Assembly (NCBI GenBank): GCA_032718475.1
Contig: JAUCBJ010000368.1
Location: 59,861-123,860 of the forward strand
Origin: Nemertoderma westbladi
Lineage: Eukaryota > Xenacoelomorpha > Nemertodermatida > Nemertodermatidae
Direction of reading: 5' to 3'
DNA length: 64,000 bases
Each line of letters starts with the position of its first letter. Position 1 is the first letter of the stretch. A program made the translations under genes and the position numbers. The notes under the pieces were generated by a model. It made no database searches. It was not told where the DNA came from and worked only from the letters and a program-made list of their open reading frames with translations. Below are positions 30,036 to 41,544 of the stretch, one piece after another.

Positions 30036-33000
30036 ACGAGCACTATCCTAAACTCCAGCCGACACCTCACTGCCGCAAGCACTATCCTAAACTCCAGCAG
30101 ACACCCTAATACTGCCCCAAGCACTACCCCGAATCCAGCTGACACCTCACTGCCCCAATCAATATCCCAAACTCCAGCCGACACCTCACTGCCGCAAGCA
30201 CTATCCTAAACTCCAGCAGACACCCTACTATTACCCCAAGCACTACCACGAACTCCAGCCGACACCTCACTGCTATTCCAAACTCCAGCCGATACCTCAC
30301 TGCCCCAAACAATATCCCAAACTCCAGCCGACACCTCACTGCCCCAAGCACTATTCCAAACTCTGGCCAACATCTCACTGCCGCAAGCACTATCCTAAAC
30401 TCCAGCCGACACCCTAATACTGCCCCAAGCACTACCCCGAATCCAGCTGACACCTCACTGCCTCAAGCACTATTCCACACTCCAGCCGACATCTCACTGC
30501 CGCAAGCACTATCCTAAACTCCAGCAGACACCCTACTATTACCCCAAGCACTACCACGAACTCCAGCCGACACCTCACTGCTATTCCAAACTCCAGCCGA
30601 TACCTCACTGCCCCAAACAATATCCCAAACTCCAGCCGACACCTCACTGCCCCAAGCACTATTCCAAACTCTGGCCAACATCTCACTGCCGCAAGCACTA
30701 TCCTAAACTCCAGCCGACACCCTAATACTGCCCCAAGCACTACCCCGAATCCAGCTGACACCTCACTGCCTCAAGCACTATTCCACACTCCAGCCGACAT
30801 CTCACTGCCGCAAGCACTATCCTAAACTCCAACCGACACCCTAATACTGCCCCAAGCATTACCCCGAACTCCAGCCGACACCTCACTGCCCCAAGCACTA
30901 TTCCAAACTCTGGCCAACACCTCACTGCTGCAAGCACTATTCCAAACTGTGGCCAACATCTCACTGCCGCAAGCACTATCCTAAACTCCAGCAGACACCC
31001 TACTATTACCCCAAGCACTACCACGAACTCCAGCCGACACCTCACTGCCGCAAGCACTATTCCAAACTCCAGCCGACACCTCACTGCCCCAAATAATATC
31101 CCAAACTCCAGCCGACACCTCACTGCTGCAAGCACTATTCCAAACTCCAGCCGACACCTCACTGCCCCAAACAATATCCCAAACTCCAGCCGACACCTCA
31201 CTGCTGCAAACACTATTCCAAACTCCAGCCGACACCTCACTGCCCCAAACAATATCCCAAACTCCAGCCGACACCTCACTGCCGCAAGCAATATCCTAAA
31301 CTCCAGCCGACACCCTACTACTGCCCCAAGCACTACCCCGAACTCCAGCCGACACCTCACTGCTGCAAGCACTATTCCAAACTCCAGCCGACACCTCACT
31401 GCCCCAAACAATATCCCAAACTCCAGCCGACACCTCACTGCTGCAAACACTATTCCAAACTCCAGCCGACACCTCACTGCCTCAAACAATATCCCAAACT
31501 CCAGCCGACACCTCATTGCCGCAAGCACTATCCTAAACTCCAGCCGACACCTCACTGCCGCAAGCACTATTCCAAACTCTAGCCGACACCTCACTGCCCC
31601 AAATAATATCCCAAATTCCAGCCGACACCTCACTGCTGCAAGCACTATTCCAAACTCCAGCCGACACCTCACTGCCCCAAACAATATCCCAAACTCCAGC
31701 CGACACCTCACTGCCGCAAGCACTATTCCAACTCCAGACGACACCTCACTGCCCCAAGCACTATTCCAAACTCTGGCCAACACCTCACTGCCGCAAGTAC
31801 TATTCCAAACTCTCGCCAACACCTCACTGCCGCAAGCACTATTCCAAACTCGGGCCAACACCGCACTGCCGCAAGCACTATTCCAAACTCTGGCTAAGAC
31901 CACACTTCCGCAAGCACTATTCCAAACTCTAGCCAACACCTCACTGCCCTAAACAATATCCCAAACTCCAGCCGACACCTCACTGTCGCAAACACTATTC
32001 CAAACTCCAGCCGACACCTCACTGCCCCAAGCACTATTCCAAACTCTGGCCAACACCTCACTGCCGCAAGTACTATTCCAAACTCTCGCCATCACCTCAC
32101 TGCCGCAAGCACTATTCCAAACTCGGGCCAACACCGCACTGCCGCAAGCACTATTCCAAACTCTGGCTAAGACCACACTTCCGCAAGCACTATTCCAAAC
32201 TCTGGCCAACACCTCACTGCCCTAAACAATATCCCAAACTCCAGCCGACACCTCACTGTCGCAAACACTATTCCAAACTCCAGCCGACACCTCACTGCCC
32301 CAAGCACTATTCCAAACTCTGGCCAACACCTCACTGCCGCAAGTACTATTCCAAACTCTCGCCAACACCTCACTGCCGCAAGCACTATTCCAAACTCGGC
32401 CGAGACCTCACTGCCCCAAGCACTATTCCAAACTCTGGCCAACACCTCACTGCTGCAAGCACTATTCCAAACTGTGGCCAACATCTCACTGCCACAAGCA
32501 CTATCCTAAACTCCAGTCGACACCCTACTATTGCCCTAAGCACTACCACGAACTCCAGCCGACACTTCACTGCCGCAAGTACTATTCCAAACTCTCGCCA
32601 ACACCTCACTGCCGCAAGCACTATTCCAAACTCGGCCGAGACCTCACTGCCCCAAGCACTATTCCAAACTCTGGCCAACATCTCACTGCCGCAAGCACTA
32701 TCCTAAACTCCAGCCGACACCTTACAACTGCCCCAACCACTACCACGAACTCCAGCCGACACCTCACTGCTATTCCAAACTCCAGCCGATACCTCACTGC
32801 CCCAAACAATATCCCAAACTCCAGCCGACACCTCACTGCCCCAAGCACTATTCCCAACTCTGGCCAACACCTCACTGCCGCAATCACTATCCTAAACTCC
32901 ACCCGACACCCTACAACTGCCCCAACCACTATCACGAACTCCAGCCGACACCTCACTGCTATTCCAAACTCCAGCCGATACCTCACTGCCCCAAACAATC

Positions 33001-33860
33001 TCCCAAACTCCAGCCGACACCTCACTGCCCCAAGCACTATTCCAAACTCTGGCCAACATCTCACTGCCGCAAGCACTATCCTAAACTCCAGCCGACACCC
33101 TAATACTGCCCCAAGCACTACCCCGAATCCAGCTGACACCTCACTGCCTCAAGCACTATTCCACACTCCAGCCGACATCTCACTGCCGCAAGCACTATTC
33201 CAAACTCTGGCCAACATCTCACTGCCGCAAGCACTATCCTAAACTCCAGCCGACACCTCACTGCCCCAAGCACTACCCCGAATCCAGCTGACACCTCACT
33301 GCCTCAAGCACTATTCCACACTCCAGCCGACATCTCACTGCCGCAAGCACTATTCCAAACTCTGGCCAACATCTCACTGCCGCAAGCACTATTCCACACT
33401 CCAGCCGACATCTCACTGCCGCAAGCACTATCCTAAACTCCAGCCGACACCCTAATACTGCCCCAAGCACTACCCCGAATCCAGCTGACACCTCACTGCC
33501 TCAAGCACTATTCCACACTCCAGCCGACATCTCACTGCCGCAAGCACTATTCCAAACTCTGGCCAACATCTCACTGCCGCAAGCACTATTCCACACTCCA
33601 GCCGACATCTCACTGCCGCAAGCACTATCCTAAACTCCAACCGACACCCTAATACTGCCCCAAGCATTACCCCGAACTCCAGCCGACACCTCACTGCCCC
33701 AAGCACTATTCCAAACTCTGGCCAACATCTCACTGCCGCAAGCACTATCCTAAACTCCAACCGACACCCTACTACTGCCCCAAGCACTACCCCGAATCCA
33801 GCTGATACCTCACTGCCCCGAACAAAATCCCGATCAAAACCTCACTTTCCCAGGTATTAG
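30036..33860. repeat. 39-bp minisatellite, ~97 units
   Basis: Units of actccagccgacacctcact plus gccgcaagcactattccaa, with ccccaaacaatatccc and ccctactattaccccaagc variants that alternate in ordered higher-order blocks. Larger segments are duplicated, for example ~30150-30440 and ~30460-30750, and ~31940-32080 and ~32225-32370. The 39-bp length equals 13 codons, so one minus frame stays open for up to 399 codons; this is not evidence of a protein. Confidence 0.93.
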
Positions 33861-33895
33861 CCCAAACTCGTTTTATTATATTTGATAAAATAAAA

Positions 33896-34507
33896 TTAAC
33901 AAAAATGTGGTACTACAGTACGATAAATTAGGAATGCCAATATCAATACAATACTTGCCTTAATACGTAATCCTTGACGGTCCATGAGTTTATGTCGCAT
34001 AATGAAGGTACACAATTTGGGAACATCGGCTTTATCAGAAGCGTGGATTGTAATTCTTTCCATTTCATCTATGCGATTTGTGTTAAATATAACAATACCA
34101 CCCCCCGGACGAGATGAAACGCCGTCAAAACGCTTCGTACTATATACGATGACGTCCCCAGATTTTATCCAAATCAACCATTGCACAAATGTGTTTTTTT
34201 TTTCTTCTTCAAACGGAAACAAAGAGGAATTTGCATCGATTGAGCCGTCAGAATTATTTGCCCATATATTATCAACATTTCCACAACAACTTAAAGAAGG
34301 ATCAAGTTTTAGTTGGTTTCTTAATCTATCATAAGTGATTCCACGATGGCGTATTGGAAGTACCCAGAACGTCGAGCTTATGAGCTGTTCCTCAATATTT
34401 TCTCTATCAATGATTATTGGTAGAACGCCTTTGGATTCTTCAGAGCGTGCAGAGCGATATGTACCTGGCAGCGCCATTTCTAACGCTATCGCAGTACAGT
34501 CCACGTA
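33896..34507 (-). CDS. Exon of an unidentified minus-strand gene
   Basis: Acceptor accatttttag lies before 34507; the frame is then open for about 200 codons to a TAA at 33896. It starts YVDCTAIALEMALPGTYRSA and contains QWLIWIKSGDVIVYSTKRFD and NTNRIDEMERITIHASDKAD, a mixed alpha/beta, ordinary-looking protein with no recognised family. Donors (TTAC|GTATTA, GCAA|GTATTG) lie near the end at ~33955-33965, before the hydrophobic ASIVLILAFLIYR tail. So the last ~20 residues may be intron. The 39-bp array follows directly downstream. Confidence 0.6.
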   Translation of the reverse strand, partial: YVDCTAIALEMALPGTYRSARSEESKGVLPIIIDRENIEEQLISSTFWVLPIRHRGITYDRLRNQLKLDPSLSCCGNVDNIWANNSDGSIDANSSLFPFEEEKKNTFVQWLIWIKSGDVIVYSTKRFDGVSSRPGGGIVIFNTNRIDEMERITIHASDKADVPKLCTFIMRHKLMDRQGLRIKASIVLILAFLIYRTVVPHFC

Positions 34508-35930
34508 CTAAAAATGGTAAACACATGAAATACAGTAGTTATTGTAACTTGAATCTATTCTGTTGTGATAAGTAAAGGTTAACTCTTCTCTTGGAATTCC
34601 TCTACAGGAAAACAATTACTTTACATCAGCATAAGGTGGTTGTGGTTGGTGTATTACTGTGGTATAGGCGCACTTCACTTTTTTTTAATTAAGGAGAAAA
34701 TTTTCACCCCGACACCCCCACGATAGTAAATTAAATAATGTGGATTAAAACAATCAAGGGATGCTAAATAACGATCTGAATTTCTATTAAGAAATTTTTC
34801 CAACTTTGGCCTCTTTGAGAACAAAAAAATTTATTTTTGGGAAACAATGTTTATTAAAAGGGTGGTTGACGTAGATTTATTTAATAGATTAATAAATTTA
34901 GAGTTATTTAATATAAAATTAAAAAAATTTGCATTATTTTACCATTCTCGGTAACTTGACTAAAATCATGGTAAATATATTTTGCGATAAAAATAGCCTT
35001 GGGACCTTTTAGTAACAATAGGCTCCAAAAATAGCCGCTTCTGGAGCCATTTTTGGGATTAAAGGCGCAAATTGCAATATCATGACATTCTGTTTGTAAG
35101 TTTTGTTAAGGACCCTATTCTGATCGTACATTTAAGATAGTCAAGTATAACTACAATATAGTCAGTCAAGATAGTCAGTATGTTACCGTAACGATTCAAA
35201 GTTACGGGGTAATTAATGAATTAAAAGTATAAATAAACAAGGTAAATAAATAAGGTAAATAAATAAGCTCTTGGAGGAAAGCCAATATATGAATATTTGA
35301 TCACCAATATAAGATCCAAACGAGAACGCAGACCATTATTTAAAAAAAACTTGGGAGGATTTCTATCAGGCTCTCTATATGGAGAGGATCTCCTCTCAAG
35401 TAATGTGAAACATAAAGAGAAAGAAAACCAGAAAAGGATAAGGGCGTCTGTATCAGATACAATCAGTTAACAACCATTCAGACCGAATAAAAATTAATTA
35501 AGATTTTTGGAGCCCGTAAAATACATAACCAAAGAGGCAATAATGAATGAGAGAATCTTCTAGGCTCATTAAGCCAAGAATGCCTGTTCACCACCAAAGA
35601 GGCAATAATCATAATAAAGCTAAAATATTTAAGCTAAAATATAAACTTTTTACTTGAAATTTACAAGCAAAGTGCCGCTTTCATCCTTACGCCAAATGAC
35701 CATGGACATCAGGGAGAACGGGATATGCAACTGGTGTCTACGGCTTCGCAATGGGCAGAAAACCGCCATTAATGGAGCAAATGGTGACGGCTATCGTAGT
35801 AGAAGTATACACATATTGCATATATTACATATACAGTAGAAACACGTCCGTGGGGCCTCGCGCAGCACGAGACTCAGCTAACCCGAAAAAGGTTAATCCG
35901 AGAAAGCTGTAATCCGATCCGAGTCTACTT
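34508..35930. other. AT-rich non-coding stretch
   Basis: No convincing exon on either strand. Confidence 0.4.
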
Positions 35931-35934
35931 CTAG

Positions 35935-37420
35935 ATCTAGATAGATAGATTTATTTATACATTATGTAAAAACAATAACAAATACACCAAACAATGTACC
36001 GGTATAAAGGTATTGTCCAACATAACATATAGGATTACCCCTAAAGCTTTGCAGCTTATTTCCAAGGGGGTCCTTTATGTTACTTGGTTACAAATACAAC
36101 ATTACACTACGCTAACCTAAAACCAATATAAAACGTATTACACTATGTACATGTACAACTTTACCGAGAGCGTGACAATGTCCGACTCAACGATAAAGAT
36201 GTAATGTACAGAACACTTCATTAAAAACGTAATTACACTATAAATAGTAAATAATTAATAAACGAATAACTTACTGTAAGACTATATTGTACCTATTTTT
36301 ACATTGCACACGGAGGTGAGATTTAACTGCTGATTTAAAAGAATGTTGATTATCTAGGTTTTTAATTTCATTAGGCAGAGCGTTCCAATTTTTAATACCG
36401 TTAAAAAAGAAAGTATCAGATTCAAAGGATTTACAATTCGGGAGGTAGAAGTTTGAAGCACTAGCTCTGGTACTGTAAGAGTGTGTATCGCGTACTCTGT
36501 TGAATTTTTGTTTTAGGTAATTGGGACATTTACCATTATACACTTTATGCACATGGTTAAGGCGTAGCTTCTTAACTCTACTATCTAAGTTAAGTAGTCC
36601 AGATTCAGAGAAAAGTCATTTGGAGTTAGGTGGTGCCTAGGTTTGTAGTCTTTAATAAATCGTACTACTTTATTCTGAGCTACTTGTAATTTATATTTAA
36701 GCTGTTTTGTTAAGCCTTCATACCAAGAAGAGCACGCATAGTCCATGTGACACTGTATTAAAGAAGAGCAAAGTAACTATGTTGTGAGTAAGTAACTGTG
36801 TTTAAACTATTTTTATTTCTGTATAGAAACCTAAGCCTACTGTTAACTTTCGAGAAAATATTTTTCACTGTGTTTTCTCCTGATAAGCAGTTATCCAATG
36901 TGGCGCCTAAATATTTAACTTCCTTTTTATTTTCAATCTTATGTCCATTACTAGTGACTTCAAACTTAGTTACCTTCTTTAACTTTATTTTGGAACCAAA
37001 CAAAAATACTTTCAGTCTTACCGTAGTGAATGGATAGCTTATTATCAACCAACCACTCATTACAGATTCTAGAACTGCACTTAACTTTTGGGAAATATGG
37101 ATAGGACCTTTATGAGAGAAAATAAGAGCACTGTCGTCGGCATATAAAATGAGTTTAAAATCGGGATCTATACTACTTATCATATCATTTACATAGCATA
37201 CAAAAAGCAGAGGACCTAAAAATATACTACCTTGCGGTACACCACAGGTAATCTCTTGTACAGTAGACTGCGATTTGCTAATGACTACAGTTTGACCTCT
37301 GTCTGACAGGTAGGACTTGAACCAGTCTATAGAACCTACACCCATCAGGCCTAACTTACCAAGCAGAATTTCGTGATCTACAGTATCGAAAGCCTTTTGT
37401 AGGTGCAACAGTACCATACC
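35935..37420 (-). mobile_element. LINE (CR1/L2-like), 5'-truncated
   Basis: Minus-strand remnants of a non-LTR reverse transcriptase. 37417-36758 holds [27 protein letters not shown] and the catalytic LYADDSAL, then [12 protein letters not shown]. 36552-36271 holds the typical C-terminal NGKCPNYLKQKFNRVRD and NGIKNWNALPNEIKN. One or more frame breaks lie between them. The 3' end runs out at a short (tatc)n-like tract near 35935-35955, usual for this group. The endonuclease part is missing. Dead copy. Confidence 0.85.
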
Positions 37421-37593
37421 TGTATATAAACCCTTTGCGTCTTCTCCTTGAGTCTACTTGATACGTCTTACTTAAAAAAATTTAAAGGCAAAACCGAAAA
37501 TGCCGGCTTCATGGGGGTCATCGACGGTGAGTGGAACTAGTTATGTTTAAAATTTCAAGCAATATGATAAAAATTTGTAGAAAAATCTGGGGG

Positions 37594-38660
37594 GCAGAGC
37601 CGGATCAATCCCGGTGGAGGCCCCTGTGCACATGATTGGTGGGGGCCCCTGATCGATCAGAGATAGAGAGATATACTTAGATTTAAACGATATTATAAAT
37701 AAAACAAACAATAATAATACAAAAAAGAATCTAACCAGTATACATATATTTAGACATTTATACATATACTTTATTTAGAAAACAACTTTACGAGCCTTGC
37801 GAGACGCACAGTCGTGTATAATATGGACTAAAGCACAACCAGGTGCGCTTGGAAGACTGTGTTCTTTAGCTTGCGTTCAAACATGCTCACACCACACTTC
37901 CGAGCTACTGAACGTCCTTCCTTCTGAACTACTGTCTGTACTGTGGACAGTTCAAGTAACTTTGGATCCACATGCTGTAGCTTGGACACATCCAAATTAA
38001 CCACAGCATCAATTCGAACGTCAGTAAGTTTATCTGGCCACAGGCCGACATCACATTCAACAAGCAGGACTTTAGGTTCCGTCTCTGGCTGTCTGGATCT
38101 TGATGCACATCTATGTCTCCCTCTTGGACCTCACAGTCCGAGTCCGTACCTGGTAAATAACTGGAGCCAGCATCACACCGTCGTCACTCTCTTCACTTAT
38201 TGCTGTCCCTGCCACTGGTCCAAAGAAAGCTGTAAGTGGCTGTGTTCCTGCAATAGCCTGTGTCTCCTCTCATTACGTTTTTCATGGCCAGAAATTTGCT
38301 TTCGTTTCTTTTCGAGGTGTTGGTCTGCTGATCGGTCTGCCATAGCTACAGTTTGCAAAACAGCACTGTATACATGTCAGCATGTAGTGTACTGTAGACG
38401 TACTACTGTAAGTTGTACTCACAGACTGAACATCAAACTGAAACTTTATAGCATATACTGTACGTGTAGGCCTACTCCTACTAGTGAATAACTGAAACAT
38501 GTATGTACTAAACCACTGTCCTTTCTTTCCTGTAAGTTTTTCTGTTTATTTTTTTAATAATTTTTTGAGTGTTGAGTGGTGGAGGCCCCTCAGTGGTGGA
38601 GGCCCCTGTGCACGTGCACACTGTGCACGTGCACACTGTGCACATTGGGTAATCCGGGGT
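37594..38660 (-). mobile_element. hAT-like transposon remnant
   Basis: Left end cagagccggatcaa and right end (reverse complement) cacccggatta-like resemble hAT termini (CAGxGxCGGAT). Just inside both ends is the same ggtggaggcccctgtgcac block. On the minus strand broken frames include KRKQISGHEKRNERR (about 38310) and VLLVECDVGLWPDKLTD (about 38050), like the N-terminal part of ZMYM/hAT transposase proteins. The plus-strand 182-codon frame over this area is its shadow. No clean 8-bp duplication seen. Confidence 0.5.
38580..38645. repeat. Short direct repeats ggtggaggcccct and gtgcacgtgcacact
   Basis: Two copies of ggtggaggcccct followed by three copies of a gtgcac-based unit. One copy of the combined block also occurs at 37613-37635. 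Confidence 0.85.
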
Positions 38661-39199
38661 GACATAAAATATAAAAATAAACAAAATAAAAAATGTTCTA
38701 CTTGAAAAATGTAAAATATGTCGATCGGAATTTTTCCGGGAAATACGCCGGGTAAGACGCTAAATTTTAAGAAACCGCAAATAAAATATAAATAAAAAAT
38801 AAAGTATTACGATTTTAGCGCCTATACACCACACTTAACACTACAGCTGCAATTTTATTTGCGTTTGATTATTGTTACACGTAACTGCGTTAATCACAGA
38901 ATGTATTACCGATACCCGTAAAATCACTAAAGTTTATCGCAAAGAGTGCATAACGATATGCTCAAAGAATTTTTCAATCGTTACCATCACACAGTAGCAT
39001 TATTTAATAGCAATAACAATTATTCTAAATTTTTCAATGATGAATAACGATAATCAATTTAAAGTTATTATTAATATTATAAAAAATTATATAATAGCAA
39101 TTAATTATATCAGTAAAGGTCATTGAATATATATCAAAGAATCAATTACACAGTAGTACTCAGTGTTCATGGGCGGCCAACGAAGTACTATTGTATTAT

Positions 39200-39336
39200 T
39201 CCAGACAGTCTACCCCAGTTTATGGTTGTCTACTAGATGTATTCATTACTGCGGCTTTGCGTAATGCATTTGACTTAGTTGAATGGCGCAAGCTATTCTT
39301 AGAACTCATTAAAAATGGTTTTAGCTCCTTTTCTTG
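39200..39336 (+). pseudogene. Tiny LINE RT fragment interrupted by a MITE
   Basis: TPVYGCLLD and FDLVEWRKLFLELIKNG resemble the second RT block of LINEs (xVYGCLLDASKAFDxVxWxKLF). It stops where the 39337 element begins and I could not find its continuation. Confidence 0.5.
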
Positions 39337-39549
39337 GGGTCAGAGTAAAACGCGGATCCGGATTCTACATTTAACATTGTCCCTACGGAAGTCGATTTTT
39401 TTTACATTTTTATAACTCCCAAAAATAAAACTATAACCTGTTCTATTGACTTTAGTTTATTGTTTTGGTTAAAATAATGTACCACTGTAACCTGCTCCTT
39501 TCCCTTAATTGATAATTTTGGAATCCGGATCCGCGTTTTACACCTACCC
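39337..39549. mobile_element. 213-bp MITE with 9-bp target duplication
   Basis: Terminal inverted repeats of about 29 bp: gggtcagagtaaaacgcgga at the left, and the right end (reverse complement) gggtaggtgtaaaacgcgga; both continue tccggattc. Flanked by cttttcttg at 39328-39336 and 39550-39558. An 8-9-bp duplication suggests mobilisation by a hAT or Mutator-like transposase. Confidence 0.88.
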
Positions 39550-39559
39550 CTTTTCTTGC

Positions 39560-40336
39560 GTCTATTATACATTGTTAAATTACATAATAACTAATGTTTG
39601 TTCGAAGGGTAGTGTTTTTAGTAATACAGTAGTAATAATTGTATGCTACTAATTAGCTATTACAAAAAAAAACACCTACACTTACAGTTATCGATTGACT
39701 CATATACCAAAAATTATTCAATTTGGACAAAGCCTTGCCCTGTTACCATTGGTTTTCATTGACAGTGTTAAAATAGCAAACTTTCCAACGTCCATATCTC
39801 ACAGACTTTCTCTAAAATTTATATTCAATTTCTTGTTCAAAGAATGTCTCTTATATAATATGTAATTGTGAACATAATTTCATCGAGATCCGGCTGAGAT
39901 TGAGGGGTTTATACACCAGCGCGGGAAAATCTTAGTTTAAACGCTCTGATTAACGTTAAATGAGCTATAAAATAAACAACTAATTTATAATAGCCAATTA
40001 TATCAAATACCTTCAAATATCTTCACAATGCAATTATTCCCGCGATATGCGATGCAGGAAGTAGTCATGTGGATGTATGCTTTAATCTTCATTCATTAAT
40101 TGCATTGACATTACTCTAGAATCAATTACACAGTGTTATACACCATATACAATTCCTTAATTTATATTTGATATGGGCCTAATTCGTTCATTGATCGTTG
40201 ATAGAATTAAGTGTGTCAGTTTCGTGTATTTTACGTAAGTTCTGGAATTTCTATTAATTATGTTTCCAAGAGATTTAGAATTAATCTTATTAATTTTATC
40301 TCAAGTCATAGTTCTTTATTTATCTTTGTTACGCAT
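39560..40336. other. AT-rich non-coding stretch
   Basis: No gene or ordered repeat recognised. Confidence 0.4.
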
Positions 40337-41051
40337 AAGGTGCGTTCACAATTCCATAACGTATGTGTAGGTGTATGTAAGGAGAGAAGCGATTCGAGTT
40401 TTAGTAGCTTTCATTTGCGTTCTATAATATAGAATAGAAATTTTATATATTCAGCGAATTTAAATTAGTCGTTAGCCATATTATATCCAGACATACATAC
40501 ATACACATACATGTATTTAGTCTTTAAACGGGATCAGACTTTTTGGGATTTCCGGGATCGGGACCGGGATTATCACCATCGGGATCACGTTTTTCGGGAT
40601 CGGGATTGCAATTTTGTATCAAATTCCTCAAAGTTATTAGTATATATGGCGGGTTTTGGGTAACACTCACTTTATCTTACAATTCTGAAAAACTAGTAAG
40701 ATAAATTTAAAATGTATATTAAAATTATTTTGAAATTGAAAAACAATCCCACATAAAAAGTCGGGAGGTATGCAATCCTACCTGAGGGCTGGAGTGGAGC
40801 GCAGCGGAGGTCCGCAAAGCGGACTGTAGCGTAGCGGAACGTAAACATAAAAATTAGATATAATCAATAAATTTCCGATCTGCTGGAACGATTTAACGGA
40901 TATTCAACAAATAGACCTGCCTATATTCTTCGGGATCCCGTTACAAAAATGCCGGGATCGGACCGGGGTTGCATTTTTGTCGGGATCCCGGTCTATCGGG
41001 ATCGGGATCCCGTTTAAACTCTAATACACATACGTTATGTGAACGCACCTT
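40337..41051. mobile_element. 715-bp inverted-repeat element with an inner cgggat palindrome
   Basis: Left end aaggtgcgttcaca...taacgtatgtgta (40337-40369) pairs with tacacatacgttatgtgaacgcacctt (41025-41051). Inside it, a second inverted pair (ttagtctttaaacgggatca near 40519; reverse complement of the gatcccgtttaaactctaa block near 41005-41024) encloses many cgggatcgggat words on both strands. It looks like one element nested in, or built from, another. No clean target duplication. Confidence 0.65.
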
Positions 41052-41306
41052 TAGCTAAAACCAATGCGATATGTATTGATGTCCTCTTGGCTGCAACTCC
41101 AGTTAAAGAAAATATTTAAATATAGCATGTATATTGCATTAAATTGTACAAAAAACACAAATGGACAAATGGATACACGGAGGAAATAATAATGAAATAA
41201 ATTCTAATCTAACTGGCACAATAATGTCTTCTAACTAATATTTAATAATTTGTAAGAAACATGTCAGAAGAAATGTAATATTACCCTCATCGAATACAAT
41301 AAATAC

Positions 41307-41544
41307 TTAAAAATTCGATTGAATTACTCCGGAAGACAGAAATCCGTTGTGAGTTGCAGCGACGTCGTTAGTTTTTAAAGTCGGAGACATTGGTCCTATT
41401 GTTGAGTCTGTTACCAAGTTACCCGACCCCATGGTTACCGGCGGAGAGTGCTCTTTGGTTGGACTGCACACCGACATTCCTCGATTCGTGGCCGATTTAA
41501 CTTTGATTGACAATATATTTGGATTCGCACGAGTTCGAGCCAGT
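41307..41544 (-). CDS. LDLRAP1: LDLRAP1 exon 7, C-terminus
   Basis: Acceptor tttgttag; one base completes the Glu codon, then LARTRANPNILSIKVKSATN and a Ser/Pro/Thr-rich tail ending SSGVIQSNF at a stop at 41307. LARTRANPNIL closely parallels the vertebrate LAQSRTNPQVL. Confidence 0.87.

Noticed and set aside
30740-31939. 399-codon minus ORF with CRLEFGIVLAAVR repeats
   Set aside because: Equals translation of the 39-bp repeat (13 codons); no start context, splice signal or non-repeat part.
37943-38491. 182-codon plus-strand Cys/Ser-rich ORF
   Set aside because: Antisense to hAT-like coding remnants on the minus strand, which make better protein sense.
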